Below are positions 47,346-56,691 of a stretch of DNA of 64,000 nt, in pieces. Each line of letters begins with the position of its first letter. The stretch's first letter is position 1. Under the pieces are notes generated by a model. The model was not told the DNA's origin and ran no database searches. It was given only the letters and a program-made list of their open reading frames with translations. A program made the translations under genes and the position numbers. Source of the stretch: Hyphomicrobiales bacterium (lineage in GTDB: Bacteria; Pseudomonadota; Alphaproteobacteria; Rhizobiales; Beijerinckiaceae); assembly GCA_027483945.1 (NCBI GenBank), contig JAIXTM010000017.1, forward strand, positions 1 to 64,000. Direction: 5' to 3'.

Positions 47346-48601
47346 GCATGCCCTCCGAGCGCCGCCGCCGCCCGCGCGAAGAAGTCGGGCCCGCCGAAAT
47401 TACCCGATTTCAGCGCGATGCCGACCTCGTGCTCGCGGGTGAGCTGAAGCGCGGGAATGCCGGGGTCGATTTCGGGACCGATCCGCAAGGCCGGTGCGCC
47501 GAGAGCGGTCACCACCGCGCCCGATGTCTCGCCGCCTGCAACCACGATGCGCCGGAAGCCGATTTCTACCAGCTCCACCGCCAACTGCCCGAAGAAGTGC
47601 TCGAGAGCCTGGGCCACCCGCTCGCGCCCATTGGCCGATTGCCGTGCGGCCACGGCATCCGGATCCTCGGAGGAGTAGATCAGGGGCAGGCGGTCCCGCT
47701 CGGCCCAGAGGGCCTGCGCGACGTCCTCGGGCTTCACCGCGCCCTCCAGCACGCCCGGCACGTCGAGCCGGTGTGCCGGATGGCTGCGCGAATGGACCTC
47801 CACCTGGCCGCGCGTGGCGCCCGAGCAGGATCCGGCCACGACGACGGCGGGGCCATCGACGGAGACCGGACGCGGCGCGTCGGGCCTCAGGATGCCGGCG
47901 CGGATGAAATTGGCGGCGAGCCCCATCGCGACGCCCGATCCGCCCGTGACAAGCGGAGCGCCGTCGCACGCTTCGCCGATGGCGATGAGATCGTCTGGCG
48001 TCGCCGCGTCCACGACGACAAGCGTCTGGCCGGCCGCTGCGGCGGCCCGCAGGCCAGCGGCGATGGCCGCGCCGCCGTGGCGCACGGTGTCCCAGCCGAC
48101 GAAACCGACCTCCGAGCGCGACTGCCGGCGCAGCCAGCGCCGGATGTCCGGATCGGTCATCGGGGTCAGCGGATGGCGCTCCATGCCGGATTCGCTGAGC
48201 AGCCTGTCATGGACGAACAGGTGGCCCTGGAAGACGCGCCGGCCCGTCGCAGGGAAGGCTGGGCAGACGACGACACCCTTCACGCCGAGAGCGTCGGCCA
48301 GCGCGTCGGCGACCGGGCCGATATTGCCTTCGGGCGTGGAATCGAACGTGGAGCAATATTTGAAGACGATCTGCCGGCAGCCCTGCTCGCGCAGCCAGAC
48401 GAGCGCGGCCAGGGACTGCGCCACCGCGTCGACGGCGGCGACCGAGCGCGTCTTCAGCGAGACGATTCCCGCCTGGCAGCCCGCCGGCGCGCGGCCCGCC
48501 GGCACGCCGTTGAACTGCATGGCGGCGAGCCCGCCCTTGGCGAGCGTGTTGGCGATATCCGACGCGCCGGTGAAGTCGTCCGCGATGCAGCCGATCAGCA
48601 T
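47342..48601 (-). CDS. otnK: 3-oxo-tetronate kinase (DUF1537 family)
   Basis: 419 residues. The N-terminal part begins IGCIADDFTGASDIAN, the family hallmark, and the C-terminal nucleotide-binding part has RIVVAGGETSGAVV. OtnK phosphorylates 3-oxo-tetronate with ATP before decarboxylation by OtnC. It overlaps otnC by ATGA and lies 4 bp after denD. Confidence 0.92.
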   Translation of the reverse strand: MLIGCIADDFTGASDIANTLAKGGLAAMQFNGVPAGRAPAGCQAGIVSLKTRSVAAVDAVAQSLAALVWLREQGCRQIVFKYCSTFDSTPEGNIGPVADALADALGVKGVVVCPAFPATGRRVFQGHLFVHDRLLSESGMERHPLTPMTDPDIRRWLRRQSRSEVGFVGWDTVRHGGAAIAAGLRAAAAAGQTLVVVDAATPDDLIAIGEACDGAPLVTGGSGVAMGLAANFIRAGILRPDAPRPVSVDGPAVVVAGSCSGATRGQVEVHSRSHPAHRLDVPGVLEGAVKPEDVAQALWAERDRLPLIYSSEDPDAVAARQSANGRERVAQALEHFFGQLAVELVEIGFRRIVVAGGETSGAVVTALGAPALRIGPEIDPGIPALQLTREHEVGIALKSGNFGGPDFFARAAAALGGHA

Positions 48602-48605
48602 GGGT

Positions 48606-49580
48606 TCAGGCCGCGATCGTTCCGCCGAGTTCCTCGGCGATGTAGGCCTCGATGATCGCCTTCATGCCGCCATCGACCGGGAAGCCGAGCCGAGTCGCCG
48701 CATCGGCCGCGAAAGCCTGCGGCCACGAGGCCACGATCCGCTCGATCGCCGGGTCAGGCTCGTCGTGGATGCGGGCGGCGATTGTGGGGCCGGCGACCGC
48801 GCGCAACGCGTCGATCATCTCCTCCACCGTCACCGAAATGCCGCGCCCGGTCAGCGCCCGCGCGGACGCCGCCTGTTCGGCGGTCAGCCCGGCCGCATGG
48901 ACCAGGCTCTCGATGGCGATCGACGGGGAGGCGATCCAGGTGCGCATGGAGCGCTTGACCGGCACTGCCGCCGCGATGCCGTTCAGCGGCTCGCGGATGA
49001 TGCCGGACAGGAAGCTCGACGCGGCGCGGTTGGGGGCTCCCGGCCTGACGACGATGGTCGGCAGGCGCAGCGATATGCCGTCGACGTAGCCCTTGCGCGA
49101 ATAATCGGCGACCAGAAGCTCCCCGATCGCCTTCTGTGCCCCGTAGGACGAACGCGGCGTCAGGTTGAAATCGTCTGGCACCACGTCCGGCAGCGGCACG
49201 CCATAAACCGCGAGCGAGGAGGTGAAGACCAGCCGCGGGCGGCAATCGGCACCCTTCAGGGCATCGAGCAGATGGCGCGTGGCGTCGAGGTTCACGGCGT
49301 AGCCGCGCTCGAAATCCGCCTCCGCCTCGCCGGAGACGATGGCGGCGAGGTGGAAGACCACGTCCGGCCGCCAGCCTGCGAGGGCAACGAGCGCGCCGGG
49401 GTCGGTGATGTCTGCCGCCTTGGTCTCCACCGAAAACGGCGCCGGCACCGGCTGCGGTGTGATCCGGTCGACCAGCAGCATGGCGCCGACGGGCTTGCCC
49501 GCCAGCGTGCCGGCCTCCGCGATGCGAAGGGCCAGCTTGCGGCCGATCATGCCGGCCGCACCCAGGATCATGATGCGCAT
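48606..49580 (-). CDS. denD: D-erythronate dehydrogenase
   Basis: 324 residues, extended short-chain dehydrogenase. The NAD motif GAAGMIGRKLA lies at the N terminus, and the active site has Ser in FTSSLAVYG and Tyr-Lys in SSYGAQKAIGE. DenD oxidises D-erythronate to 2-oxo-tetronate, feeding OtnI-OtnK-OtnC. GGAGGGAG precedes ATG 49580. The order denD-otnK-otnC-otnI strongly supports the assignment over a generic epimerase. Confidence 0.9.
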   Translation of the reverse strand: MRIMILGAAGMIGRKLALRIAEAGTLAGKPVGAMLLVDRITPQPVPAPFSVETKAADITDPGALVALAGWRPDVVFHLAAIVSGEAEADFERGYAVNLDATRHLLDALKGADCRPRLVFTSSLAVYGVPLPDVVPDDFNLTPRSSYGAQKAIGELLVADYSRKGYVDGISLRLPTIVVRPGAPNRAASSFLSGIIREPLNGIAAAVPVKRSMRTWIASPSIAIESLVHAAGLTAEQAASARALTGRGISVTVEEMIDALRAVAGPTIAARIHDEPDPAIERIVASWPQAFAADAATRLGFPVDGGMKAIIEAYIAEELGGTIAA

Positions 49581-49605
49581 GGCGCGTCTCCCTCCGCCGC
49601 GGCCG

Positions 49606-50475
49606 TCAGGCCGCCGCATGCGCCCAGGCGCGGGTCGTCTGCTGCTGCTCGCCGAGCCCGTCGATGCCGAGCCGCATCACGTCGCCAGCCTTGAGGTAGC
49701 GCGGCGGCTTGAAGCCGAGGCCGACGCCGGGCGGGGTGCCCGTGGTCACCACGTCGCCGGGCTCCAGGATCATGAAGCGCGACAGATAGGAGACGAGATG
49801 CGCGATCGGGAAGATCATCGTCTTGGTCGACGAGTTCTGCACCCGCTCGCCGTTCACTTCCATCCAGAGCCGGACGTTCTGGATATCGGCGATCTCGTCC
49901 GGCGTGACGAGCCAGGGGCCGATGGGGCCGAAGCTCGGGAAGCACTTGCCCTTCACCCACTGGCCGCCGCGGTCGAGCTGGTAGCCCCGCTCGGAGACGT
50001 CGTTGCAGATGAAATAGGCCGCGATGTGGGACAGGGCGTCCTTCTCATCGATGAACGTGCCGCCCTTGCCGATGACGAAGGCGAGTTCGACCTCCCAGTC
50101 GGTCTTGTCCGATCCCGGCGGGATGAACACGTCGTCATAGGGGCCGGTGATGCAGGACGGCGCCTTGTTGAAGAGGATCGGCTCCTCCGGGATCTCGGCG
50201 TCGGTCTCCGTCGCGTGCTCGGCGTAGTTCAGGCCGATGGCGATGAAGTTCGCGACGCGGGCGAGGCAAGGTCCGATCCGCGGATCGCCCTCGACCGTCG
50301 GCAGCGCGGCGATGTCGGCCGCCGTCAGCGTGGAGGCCAGGCGCGCGAAGCTGCCATCGGCCAGCGTGTCCGGCGCGAAATCGCGGATGCGGCCGGACAG
50401 GTCGCGGATGCGCCCTTCGGCGTCCAGGACTCCCGGCTTCTCGGCGCCGGGCTGGCCGTAACGAACGAACTTCAT
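49606..50475 (-). CDS. Fumarylacetoacetate hydrolase family protein
   Basis: 289 residues with a short FAH N domain and the catalytic fold. Metal ligands are in DWEVELAFVIG (two Glu) and the Asp in FICNDVSERGYQ, and the loop is GDVVTTGTPPGVG. Relatives are acylpyruvate hydrolases, ureidoglycolate lyase-like enzymes and 2-keto-3-deoxy-sugar-acid dehydratases or hydrolases. In a sugar-acid cluster the last group fits best, but the reaction is not shown. AAGAGGAAAA precedes the ATG. It lies 25 bp before denD. Confidence 0.86.
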   Translation of the reverse strand: MKFVRYGQPGAEKPGVLDAEGRIRDLSGRIRDFAPDTLADGSFARLASTLTAADIAALPTVEGDPRIGPCLARVANFIAIGLNYAEHATETDAEIPEEPILFNKAPSCITGPYDDVFIPPGSDKTDWEVELAFVIGKGGTFIDEKDALSHIAAYFICNDVSERGYQLDRGGQWVKGKCFPSFGPIGPWLVTPDEIADIQNVRLWMEVNGERVQNSSTKTMIFPIAHLVSYLSRFMILEPGDVVTTGTPPGVGLGFKPPRYLKAGDVMRLGIDGLGEQQQTTRAWAHAAA

Positions 50476-50513
50476 GGCGTTTTCCTCTTGGTGGGAATGC
50501 TGGGCCGGCGCCG

Positions 50514-51350
50514 TCAGGCGCGGGCATGTCCGAAATAGTCGACGATGGAGGCGATCTGGCCGCGCATCATCTCGCGGCCGCGCACGATCGTGCAGCCGCA
50601 GGTCTCCGCCATCGCCAGGAGCGGCGTGGTCTCCGGCTTCACGATCGCGTCGAAGACCGTCAGCGACGAGGGCAGAGTGTCCGCCGCGATGGGCTTGCGC
50701 GGATCGCCGAGCATGCCGACCGGCGAGGCGTTGAGGAGGATGTCGATCCCGTCCGGACTCGGCGCGCCGATCTCGACCGCGATCCCGGCATCGACTTTTG
50801 AGATCTTGCGGGCGAGGTCCTCGGCCCGCGCATTGTCCATATCGAAGATGCGCATGGAGGCCGGACGCTGGAACGCGATGGCGACGCCGATGGCCGAGCC
50901 TGCGCCGCCGGTGCCGATCAGCGCCACGCGCTTGCCCGCAAAGCCGATGCCACGCCGGCGGAAGCCCTCGACGCAGCCGAGCCCGTCGAAGATCTCGCCC
51001 TTCCAGCCGCCGCCCTCCCGGCGCGCCAGCGCATTGATGGCGCCGACCACGGAAGCCTGCGGGCCGAGTTCGTCGCAGAGCGCGATGGCCGCGGCCTTGA
51101 AGGGGATGGTGAAGATCAGGCCGTCGAGATTCGCCACCTTCAGGAGGTTCGGCAGCACGCTGTCGAAATCCTCGGGCAGGACATGGATCGGCAGCAGGAT
51201 CGCGTTGGCGCCGCGGCCATGCAGTTCGGCCGTCACCATCTCCGGCGAGCGCACCTGCTCGATGGGATGGCCGACGATCCCGTAAAGGCGGGTCTTGCCC
51301 GAAACGAAGGAGACTTCCTCCGCAGCGGGCGGGACGAGAGGCTTGTTCAC
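50514..51350 (-). CDS. Shikimate dehydrogenase-like NAD(P) oxidoreductase
   Basis: 278 residues, AroE fold. The catalytic Lys is in FTIPFK and the Asp in the IFDGLG segment; the nucleotide loop is IGTGGAGSA. The N-terminal substrate motif differs: the usual His-Ser before the X-Ser-Pro is replaced (GHPIEQVRSPEM), so the substrate may not be shikimate. It starts at GTG overlapping the iclR stop. Placement in a catabolic cluster suggests oxidation of a sugar acid or quinate-like compound; this is inference. Confidence 0.82.
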   Translation of the reverse strand: MNKPLVPPAAEEVSFVSGKTRLYGIVGHPIEQVRSPEMVTAELHGRGANAILLPIHVLPEDFDSVLPNLLKVANLDGLIFTIPFKAAAIALCDELGPQASVVGAINALARREGGGWKGEIFDGLGCVEGFRRRGIGFAGKRVALIGTGGAGSAIGVAIAFQRPASMRIFDMDNARAEDLARKISKVDAGIAVEIGAPSPDGIDILLNASPVGMLGDPRKPIAADTLPSSLTVFDAIVKPETTPLLAMAETCGCTIVRGREMMRGQIASIVDYFGHARA

Positions 51351-52159
51351 GCAACGTCTCCGGTCATCTGGGCGTGGTAGGCGCGCGCCGGCCAGAGCCG
51401 GCCCATTTCCTCGCAGGTGGCTTTCAGCTCCGGCGCGAAGCCGACGAGCTTCTCGTGGTCGAGGCGGAAGGTCGGGCCGGCGACCGCCAGGCATCCGACG
51501 ACGGGGCGGTCGCGCAGCGAGGCGTCCCGTACCACCATGGCGATCGCGGAAATGCCTTCCTCGGCCTCTTCCACGACCATGCCGAAACCCCGGTCCCGCG
51601 TGCGGCGCAGCTCCTCGCGCAGGGCCTCCACCGTGCGGATCGCCCGCGGGCCGATGAGGTCGCCGCCGAAGCCGCGGTCGAGCACGCGCTGAACGGCATC
51701 CTCCTCGGGCATGGTCGCGAGCCAGGCCTTGCCCATGGCGGTGACGTGCAGGGGCACGTCGCGACCGCTGATGGGGTCGTAGCGGATCGAGGTCCGCGCG
51801 CCCTGCGCCTTCGCGACCCAGGTCAGTCGCCCTTCCTCGAGAACCGAAAGCCTCACCAGTTCACCGGTGCGGGCGGCGAGGTCGTCCATGATCGGCTGGC
51901 AGATCTCGCTCAGATGCGTGCCCGCGAGCAGGCGCATGCCAAGCGCCGCCACGGTCATCGTGGCCTCATAGGCCTCCGAGACGGGGTCCTGCCGGACGTA
52001 GCGGCGCGTCACCAGCACGCCAAGCAGCCGGTGCGTCGCGCTGACCGGCAACGACAGGCGCTGCGCGATGATCGATAGCGCCAGGCCCCTCGGCTCGTTC
52101 ACGAGGAGTTCCAGGATCGCCAAGCAGCGGTCGGCGGAGGATGCGGAGAAATTGGACAT
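51347..52159 (-). CDS. IclR family transcriptional regulator
   Basis: 270 residues: an N-terminal winged helix (about 8-65, with LSLPVSATHRLLGVL as recognition region) and an IclR effector domain (about 80-255). It heads the leftward catabolic operon and is divergent from the transporter gene at 52534. It therefore probably controls both in response to the transported acid. A palindrome in the intergenic region resembles an IclR site. Confidence 0.9.
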   Translation of the reverse strand: MSNFSASSADRCLAILELLVNEPRGLALSIIAQRLSLPVSATHRLLGVLVTRRYVRQDPVSEAYEATMTVAALGMRLLAGTHLSEICQPIMDDLAARTGELVRLSVLEEGRLTWVAKAQGARTSIRYDPISGRDVPLHVTAMGKAWLATMPEEDAVQRVLDRGFGGDLIGPRAIRTVEALREELRRTRDRGFGMVVEEAEEGISAIAMVVRDASLRDRPVVGCLAVAGPTFRLDHEKLVGFAPELKATCEEMGRLWPARAYHAQMTGDVA

Positions 52160-52533
52160 TGGCGCCTCATGGGTCGTCGATTCGCACGCCGTGCCCGGCG
52201 TCCGGCTCGATACTTATGCCGCAGCGGCGCCCAAAGCGGACGATCGATGGCCAGGCGTCCGCGCCTCCCACAACCGGTCCGATACGGGGCCGTCCGGCGC
52301 GACCAGTCTCCTCCCAGACGCCGAAGGCCTGTGCCAACGGCGCTTTTTGTTTTCCGGATTACTTTTCCATCTTCGCTTTTTTCCGGCCTGTCAAGCGCAT
52401 CGATCAGCGCGGCGTCGCGCAGTTTCCGATTGACAAACCCGATTTCTCCGTCGGAATAAGGGTTAGTTGGAAAACAATTTCAACATGCATGAAGCCGGTC
52501 CAAGAGCCGGTGAGAAGGGAAGGAAACCGATCC
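52160..52533. promoter_or_regulatory. Divergent regulatory region between iclR and tctC
   Basis: 374 bp without a supported gene. A possible -35 TTGACA is at 52430-52435, with a weak -10 (GAATAA, 52454-52459) for the rightward operon. The palindromic site listed separately lies just downstream of this. Confidence 0.5.
52466..52484. promoter_or_regulatory. Candidate IclR operator
   Basis: GTTGGAAAACAATTTCAAC is nearly palindromic and resembles the TGGAAA...TTTCA core of IclR-type operators. It lies downstream of the predicted -10, about 50 bp before the tctC ATG, a position that suits repression. Confidence 0.42.
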
Positions 52534-53520
52534 ATGGCTATCAATCGGCGTAATTTTCTGGCTGCCACCGGCGCGGGTGCCGCGATGGCTGCCCTCGGCG
52601 TGCGCACCTCTTCGGCGCAGGCCGCCTATCCGAACCGTCCGATCACGCTCGTCGTGCCGTGGGGCGCAGGCGGCGGTACGGACGCCACTGCGCGCAGCAT
52701 CGCCGCGCTCATGGAGAAGGAGCTCAAGCAGCCCGTCGCGGTGGTGAACCGCACCGGCGGCTCGGGCGTCGTCGGCCATTCCGCGATCGCGACCGCCGAT
52801 CCGGACGGCTACACGATCGGCATGGTCACGGTGGAGATCGCGATGATGCACCACCAGGGCCTCACGCAGCTGAGCCCGGCCGACTACACGCCGCTGGCGC
52901 TGCTGATGTCCGATCCGCCCGCCATCCATGTGAAGGCCGACGGTCCCTACAAGGATCTCAAGACGCTCGCCGACGCCATCAAGGCGGCGCCTCCGGGCAA
53001 GATCAAGGCCTCCGGCACCGGCCAGGGCGGCATCTGGCATATCGGCCTGATCGGCTGGCTGCAGGCCATGGGCCTCAAGTTCGATCACGTCGCCTGGGTG
53101 CCCTCCAACGGCTCCGCGCCGGCGATGCAGGACCTGGCCGCCGGCGGTCTGGACCTCGTCTGCTGCTCGGCTCCCGAGGGCCGCGCGCTCGCCGAGGCCG
53201 GCAAGACGAAGACGATCGTCCTCATGTCGGCCAGCCGCAACCCCGTCTTCCCGAACGTGCCGACGCTGAAGGAAGCCATGGGCATCGACTACACGGCAGG
53301 CGCCTGGCGCGGCCTGGCAGCGCCCAAGAACCTGCCCGCCAACGTCACGGCCGCCCTGCTGAAAGCCATCGACGAGTCCTTCAAGTCGAAGGAATTCAAC
53401 GAATTCGCGGAGAGCCGCGGCTTCGGCAAGCTCTACTATCCGGGCGCGGAATTCGCCAAGTTCATGGATTCCGAGAGCAAGCGCATGGGCGAGGTCATCA
53501 AGGCCCTGCAGCGCGCCTGA
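52534..53520 (+). CDS. tctC: Tripartite tricarboxylate transporter, substrate-binding protein
   Basis: 328 residues. The N terminus has a twin-arginine-type signal (NRRNFLAATGAGAAMAAL), so export may be by Tat. The mature part starts YPNRPITLVVPWGAGGGTDATAR, the Bug/TctC hallmark. It binds a carboxylate in the periplasm for the TctAB membrane part. The next catabolic genes suggest a C4 sugar acid such as erythronate. GAAGGGAAGGA precedes the ATG. Confidence 0.93.
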   Translation: MAINRRNFLAATGAGAAMAALGVRTSSAQAAYPNRPITLVVPWGAGGGTDATARSIAALMEKELKQPVAVVNRTGGSGVVGHSAIATADPDGYTIGMVTVEIAMMHHQGLTQLSPADYTPLALLMSDPPAIHVKADGPYKDLKTLADAIKAAPPGKIKASGTGQGGIWHIGLIGWLQAMGLKFDHVAWVPSNGSAPAMQDLAAGGLDLVCCSAPEGRALAEAGKTKTIVLMSASRNPVFPNVPTLKEAMGIDYTAGAWRGLAAPKNLPANVTAALLKAIDESFKSKEFNEFAESRGFGKLYYPGAEFAKFMDSESKRMGEVIKALQRA

Positions 53521-53595
53521 CCTTCAGGAGGGAACCGGCATATCCCACGGGGAATCGGCGCCGTCCTCCCGGAGCCGATTTGGGATGTGCTGACT

Positions 53596-53631
53596 GCCGC
53601 CGCCATGTGACAAGCATGGCGGCGGCGTTTT
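53596..53631 (+). terminator. Strong hairpin between tctC and tctB
   Basis: A perfect 12-bp stem, GCCGCCGCCATG (53596-53607) with CATGGCGGCGGC (53615-53626), a 7-nt loop and GTTTT after it. It probably acts as a partial terminator or RNA stabiliser that yields more binding protein than membrane subunits. Confidence 0.7.
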
Positions 53632-53649
53632 CCAGCCAAGAGACGACCC

Positions 53650-54138
53650 ATGACGTCAGATCAACTTGCCGGGACCGTCATAGGTCTGATCGGTGCCGCC
53701 CTCGTGGGCGGGGCCACGACGCTGCCAGGCATGCCGGGCCAGCAGATCGGACCCAGCGTCTTTCCCGCCGTGATCGGCTCCGGCCTGATCCTGTGCGGCA
53801 TCCTCATTGCGCTTGGCGTCGGGCAATCGCTCGAGGATGACGCGGTGACGCCGAACGAGGACGGAACGGCCGCACCGCCGACGAAGTTCTCCTTGCCGGT
53901 CGCGGTCATGCGGGCGGGCCTGCCGCTCGCGCTCCTCATCTTCTACGTGACCACGGTTAAGGTCCTCGGCTTCCTGATCGTCGCGGCGCTCATCGTCGCC
54001 ATCCTTGCGCTTGCGCTCGGCGCCCGGCCCCTGCCGGCAGTGCTGCTGGCCGCCGCGGCTTCGCCGCTGACTCATTTCGTGTTCGGAAAGCTGCTGCGTG
54101 TGCCGCTGGCGCCCGGCCTTCTCCCGCCGCCCTGGTGA
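53650..54138 (+). CDS. tctB: Tripartite tricarboxylate transporter, small membrane subunit
   Basis: 162 residues with about four membrane helices, the typical TctB layout. It follows the hairpin and is 3 bp before tctA. The sequence is weakly conserved in this family, so the call relies largely on position and topology. Confidence 0.88.
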   Translation: MTSDQLAGTVIGLIGAALVGGATTLPGMPGQQIGPSVFPAVIGSGLILCGILIALGVGQSLEDDAVTPNEDGTAAPPTKFSLPVAVMRAGLPLALLIFYVTTVKVLGFLIVAALIVAILALALGARPLPAVLLAAAASPLTHFVFGKLLRVPLAPGLLPPPW

Positions 54139-54141
54139 CCC

Positions 54142-55644
54142 ATGGATACGTTTCTTGAAGCCCTGCGCCTTGTCGGCCAGCCGGATGTCCTGCTGACGAT
54201 CCTCATCGCGTCCATATACGGGCTCGTCGTCGGCGCCCTTCCGGGCCTGTCGGCGACCATGGCGACCGCGCTGCTCGTCCCGATCACCTATTACATGTCG
54301 CCCATCGCGGCGGTGGCCGCGATCGTGTCGGCCTCGGGCATGGCGATCTTCGCCGGCGACATTCCCGGCTGCCTCCTGCGCATCCCCGGAACGCCCGCAT
54401 CGGCTGCCTATACCGACGAAGCCTATACGATGACCCGGAAAGGTCAGCCCGAACTCGCGCTCGGCATCTGCCTGTGGTTCAGCGCGCTCGGCGGCATCGT
54501 GGGTACGATCGCCTTGTCGGTCCTGGCTCCGACCTTGGCCGAATTCGCCCTGAGCTTCTCGACCTTCGAATATTTCTGGCTCGCCTTCCTCGGCCTCATG
54601 TGCGCGACGCTCGTGGCGCGCGCCTCGCCGATCAAGGCCATCGCTTCCATGTTGCTGGGCCTCGCCATCGCCTGCATCGGCGTGGAGAACCCCGCCGGCG
54701 TGCCGCGCTTCACCTTCGGCGTGCCGGACCTCCTCGGCGGCATTGACGTCATCGCGGCCCTGGTCGGCATGTTCGCCGTGTCGCAGGTCATGAACGCCAT
54801 GCTCACCCCTGATCCGCCGCCGGTGCCCAAGCGGCGCATGGGTTCGATCCTGGCGGGCCAGATCGCGCTCACCCGGCGCTATCCGGTTCAGCAGGCGCGC
54901 GGTAACCTGGTCGGCATCGCCGTGGGTGCTCTGCCGGGGGCGGGCGCCGACATGGCCGCCTGGATCAGCTACTCGATCTCCAAGCGGTTCTCCCGCGAGC
55001 CGAAGAAGTTCGGCACGGGTCATCCGGAGGGCCTGGTCGAGGCGGGCGCCAGCAACAATGCGGCAGTCGCCAGCGCGTGGGTTCCGGCTCTCATCTTCGG
55101 CATCCCGGGCGACACGATCACCGCGATCGCCATCGGCGTCCTGTACATGAAGGGGCTTAATCCTGGACCGACGCTGTTCACCCAGAACGCGTCCAGCATG
55201 TACGCGATCTATGCCATCTTTCTCATCGCCAACATCATCATGATCCCGCTCGGCATCATGATGATCCGCGCGGCCTCGCAGGTCCTTCGCGTACCGCGGG
55301 CCTACATCATGGCCGTGGTCCTGCTTCTGTGCGCGGTCGGCACCTTCGCCAGCGGCAACAACCTCTTCGCCATCACGACCGCCGCCGCCTTCGGCCTGAT
55401 CGGCTTCACGATGGAGCGCTTCGGGTTCCCCGTCGCGGCCATGGTGCTCGGCATCGTCATGGGCACGATGGTGGAGCAGAACTTTGTGACCTCGCTGATC
55501 AAGTCGGACGGCAGCGTGCTGCCCTTCGTCCAGCGTCCGGTCTCGATGATCCTGGCCACGATGACGATCGCGGCCCTGCTGTGGCCCGTCGTCGCCTGGC
55601 TCATCCGCCGCCGCAACGGCGCGGGCGTCGCCGTATCCGCTTGA
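54142..55644 (+). CDS. tctA: Tripartite tricarboxylate transporter, large permease
   Basis: 500 residues, about 11-12 helices. Family motifs are GALPGLSATMATALLVP near the N terminus and GALPGAGADMAAWISY in the second half, a repeat of the same re-entrant-type element, plus GIPGDTITAIAIGVLYMKGL. It is the main channel of the system and ends the tctCBA operon. Confidence 0.95.
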   Translation: MDTFLEALRLVGQPDVLLTILIASIYGLVVGALPGLSATMATALLVPITYYMSPIAAVAAIVSASGMAIFAGDIPGCLLRIPGTPASAAYTDEAYTMTRKGQPELALGICLWFSALGGIVGTIALSVLAPTLAEFALSFSTFEYFWLAFLGLMCATLVARASPIKAIASMLLGLAIACIGVENPAGVPRFTFGVPDLLGGIDVIAALVGMFAVSQVMNAMLTPDPPPVPKRRMGSILAGQIALTRRYPVQQARGNLVGIAVGALPGAGADMAAWISYSISKRFSREPKKFGTGHPEGLVEAGASNNAAVASAWVPALIFGIPGDTITAIAIGVLYMKGLNPGPTLFTQNASSMYAIYAIFLIANIIMIPLGIMMIRAASQVLRVPRAYIMAVVLLLCAVGTFASGNNLFAITTAAAFGLIGFTMERFGFPVAAMVLGIVMGTMVEQNFVTSLIKSDGSVLPFVQRPVSMILATMTIAALLWPVVAWLIRRRNGAGVAVSA

Positions 55645-55748
55645 CGCGACATGGTTCGGAGCGGCGGTCGTTCCGCCGCTCCGGACCGGGCTTGCCACGG
55701 CCGCCGCCGGCGTCGCATGTATCCACTCCCTGCAGTGGAGGTGGATGG

Positions 55749-56630
55749 GTGAACGAGGGGTCCGCGCTCAACCAGATCAGCCGGGCCGCGATGGCCGCAT
55801 CGCCCGCCCTCGGCAAGGTCGGCGTTTGGATCGGCGCCCATCCGCTGCGCGTCCTGTCCATGAGCGCGGAGGAGGTCGCCCGGCAGTCGGGCGCCTCGCT
55901 GGCGGCCGTGAACCGGTTCGCCCGCATTGCCGGTTTCGAAGGGTTCACGCATCTCAAGGCGCGTCTGTCCGAGGAGTTCCACGAGACCTCGGAGCCGATC
56001 CGCAAGCTGATCGGCGACCGCGCCGGCAACGTCCCCGGCCGCCGGACCGGAGACCGGACGGATCTCTTCCAGGATGCCGAGACCAATCTGCAGGGCGCGC
56101 GCCAGGCCATTGACCCCGCGACCCTCGACGAGGCGGCTCGTCGCCTGATGGCGAGCGACACCGTTTTCGTGCTCGGTCTCGGGCTTGGCAACGTCATCGC
56201 CTCCGGCGCGGCGCTTTTGCTCATCCCCTACCTGCGCAACGTGGTCCACGTTGCGGGCGAGGGTGGCACCGAGGTCGCCGCGCGCCGGCTGGTCAATGTC
56301 GGGCCGAAGGATACGCTTCTGGCGGTTTCCACGCCCCGCTATTCGCGGGCGACCGTCGCCCTGGCCCGCCATGCCCGCGCCCGGGGCGCTTTCGTCATCG
56401 CCCTGACCGACAAGACGGTCTCGCCGCTCGCGGCCGAGGCGGCGCTGACGCTCATCGCCCCCGCCCATCATGCGGTTCTGGGCGCTTCGGCCGTGGCGGC
56501 TCTGGCCACCGCCGAGGTCCTGGCTGCCCGTGTCATGCAGCTCAATCCGGACGCGGCGAAGCTCGCGACGCAATTGTCCGAGACGGTGCTCGACTACCTG
56601 ACCACCGGACAGACCAAGCCGGTCTTCTAG
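55749..56630 (+). CDS. RpiR family transcriptional regulator (HTH plus SIS domain)
   Basis: 293 residues from GTG 55749, with GGAGGT upstream. The N-terminal helix-turn-helix domain (about 1-80, EEVARQSGASLAAVNRFARI) is followed by a SIS domain (about 125-255). It has the normal RpiR layout; members bind sugar phosphates, but several control amino acid or carboxylate uptake. It precedes the amino acid ABC operon by 121 bp, where a perfect inverted repeat overlaps the promoter. Confidence 0.9.
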   Translation: MNEGSALNQISRAAMAASPALGKVGVWIGAHPLRVLSMSAEEVARQSGASLAAVNRFARIAGFEGFTHLKARLSEEFHETSEPIRKLIGDRAGNVPGRRTGDRTDLFQDAETNLQGARQAIDPATLDEAARRLMASDTVFVLGLGLGNVIASGAALLLIPYLRNVVHVAGEGGTEVAARRLVNVGPKDTLLAVSTPRYSRATVALARHARARGAFVIALTDKTVSPLAAEAALTLIAPAHHAVLGASAVAALATAEVLAARVMQLNPDAAKLATQLSETVLDYLTTGQTKPVF

Positions 56631-56691
56631 CCCTCCTGTTCAAATCGGATCGCCCCGCTTGCGGCCTGCCGGCAGCAGCTCACATGCCCTG

